A stretch of DNA of 5,962 nt, taken from NCBI GenBank assembly GCA_964607545.1, contig CAZSLV010000105.1:1-5962 (forward strand), written 5' to 3'. A model generated the notes under the pieces. The model ran no database searches, was not told where the DNA came from, and saw only the letters and a list, made by a program, of their open reading frames with translations. Positions within the stretch are counted from its first letter, which is position 1; each line of letters begins with the position of its first letter. The translations under genes were made by a program, and so were the position numbers. This document shows positions 5,019-5,962 of the stretch, in pieces. Source of the stretch: Gudongella sp964607545. GTDB taxonomy: Bacteria; Bacillota; Clostridia; Tissierellales; Tissierellaceae.

Positions 5019-5962
5019 ATGTCTAAAAAAAATAAGATGATAGAAATAACTATAGAAGAACTTGATTTTCCCAATAAGGGAACAGGTACTTATGAAGATA
5101 AGAAGATAAAGGTAAAGGGTGGAATACCAGGCCAAAAGGTAAGGGTTAAGCTTACAAGAAACAGAAAAGACCACAAAGAGGGAAGAATAATGGATGTATT
5201 AGAAAAATCCCCCCTAGAGAAAGAAAAGGGCTGTGACCACACCGGAATATGCGGGGGGTGTGCTTATCAAAAGTTAACTTATGAAGATGAATTAAGCATT
5301 AAGTTAAAAGGGGTACAAAAGTTATTTGAAAAAGCAAATTTAGATGGAGGATTTTTAGAAATAGTGCCATCACCAAATATAGTAGCTTACAGAAATAAAA
5401 TGGAGTATTCATTTGGAGATGAAGTTAAGGATGGACCCCTAGCTCTAGGACTCCATGTAAAGGGTAACTTTTATAGTATTGTAAATACAGATGATTGTAA
5501 TATTGTACATGAAGACTTTACTATTATAAGAGAAAAAGTTAGAAGCTATTTTGAAAGATTAGGATTGCCGTTTTATCATAAAAGAACTCATGAAGGTCTT
5601 TTAAGACACTTAGTTATTAGAAGGGCTTCAACTAGTGGACAAATCTTAGTTAACTTAGTAACATCAAGCCAAACAGAATTAAACAAAAAAGACTTTAAGA
5701 AAGAATTATTAAATATTAAAGATTTACAAGGGACAATAACAGGAGTAATCCATACCATAAATGATGGGCTAGGAGATGTTGTCCAAGCTGATCAAACAGA
5801 CCTATTATACGGTACGGATACTATTCAAGAAGAAATACTAGGACTTAAATTTAATATATCACCTTTTTCTTTTTTCCAAACAAATACATTTGGAGCAGAA
5901 AAACTCTATGAAATAGCAAGGGACTTTGCAGGAGAAAAAAAAGACAGGGTAATATTTGACCT
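5019..5962 (+). CDS. rlmD: 23S rRNA (uracil-5-)-methyltransferase, RlmD/RlmCD type, 3' end cut off by the window
   Basis: The open frame runs 314 codons to the right edge without a stop; the family is usually about 450 residues, so roughly two thirds is visible. It is a TrmA/RumA-family enzyme that uses S-adenosylmethionine to make 5-methyluridine in 23S rRNA. A TRAM RNA-binding domain covers about 1-62 (GxGT at 21-24, VKGGIPGQKVRVKL at 32-45). The [4Fe-4S] ligands are all present: C72, C78, C81 (in CGGCAYQK) and C160 (in TDDCNIVH). ISPFSFFQTNT at 280-290 carries the conserved Gln287 near the cofactor site, and VIFDL at the edge is the start of SAM motif I. The catalytic cysteine lies beyond the window. 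The ATG at 5019 follows GGAGGAG (5009-5015). Clostridial genomes call such genes rlmD; the Bacillus homologue RlmCD modifies two sites. Which uridine is methylated here cannot be told from the sequence, and a tRNA target is a less likely alternative. Confidence 0.93.
   Translation, partial: MSKKNKMIEITIEELDFPNKGTGTYEDKKIKVKGGIPGQKVRVKLTRNRKDHKEGRIMDVLEKSPLEKEKGCDHTGICGGCAYQKLTYEDELSIKLKGVQKLFEKANLDGGFLEIVPSPNIVAYRNKMEYSFGDEVKDGPLALGLHVKGNFYSIVNTDDCNIVHEDFTIIREKVRSYFERLGLPFYHKRTHEGLLRHLVIRRASTSGQILVNLVTSSQTELNKKDFKKELLNIKDLQGTITGVIHTINDGLGDVVQADQTDLLYGTDTIQEEILGLKFNISPFSFFQTNTFGAEKLYEIARDFAGEKKDRVIFD

Noticed and set aside
4977..5174. 65-codon open frame on the - strand over the promoter and start of the methyltransferase gene
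   Set aside because: It overlaps a clear TRAM domain, promoter and ribosome binding site on the + strand; the hydrophobic look comes from AT-rich sequence.
1..5962. Mobile element, CRISPR, toxin-antitoxin or defence system
   Set aside because: There is no transposase or integrase, no spaced repeats, no tRNA attachment site and no defence domain. Composition looks even across the window.

Overview
The window reads as chromosomal DNA from a low-GC Gram-positive anaerobe of the Clostridia/Tissierellia type. The reasons are the strongly AT-rich sequence, AGA/ATA-rich codon use, strong GGAGG-type ribosome binding sites, a T-box leader and a TRAM-domain, iron-sulfur RNA m5U methyltransferase. I cannot name the species. 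All convincing genes lie on the + strand, and nothing looks like a mobile element, CRISPR array, phage or RNA gene other than the T-box leader.

Layout: (1) 1-1361 is the 3' two thirds of htpG (bacterial Hsp90). An in-frame TAA at 36-38, in the linker between the ATPase and middle domains, splits the reading frame. (2) 1360-1404 is a 21-bp perfect hairpin that terminates htpG. (3) 1409-1437 is a good sigma-A promoter, followed by a complete T-box riboswitch (about 1457-1736) with Stem I, specifier loop, T-box motif, antiterminator and terminator. (4) 1786-3930 is a three-gene operon for a polar amino-acid ABC importer: lipoprotein binding protein, permease, ATPase. The specifier codon reads CAC (His), so uptake of histidine controlled by uncharged tRNA-His is the best prediction. 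The T-box discriminator position does not fit the usual tRNA-His, which leaves some doubt. (5) 3997-4248 is an unrecognised 83-residue protein with a TTG start. (6) 4384-4923 is a glycine-rich general stress protein (YflT / 17M-like) with a possible sigma-B-type promoter. (7) 4936-4975 is a 40-bp perfect palindrome acting as terminator. (8) From 5019 to the right edge is the first two thirds of an RlmD/RlmCD-type 23S rRNA m5U methyltransferase, driven by an extended -10 promoter.

How the parts work together: when the cognate tRNA is uncharged, the T-box leader lets transcription run into the importer operon, so the cell imports the amino acid when it is short. The flanking genes (chaperone, stress protein, rRNA methyltransferase) are housekeeping or stress functions with their own signals. 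I found no clear undescribed system. The points most worth checking are the htpG nonsense codon, the specifier/discriminator conflict in the T-box, and the small unknown protein behind the importer.
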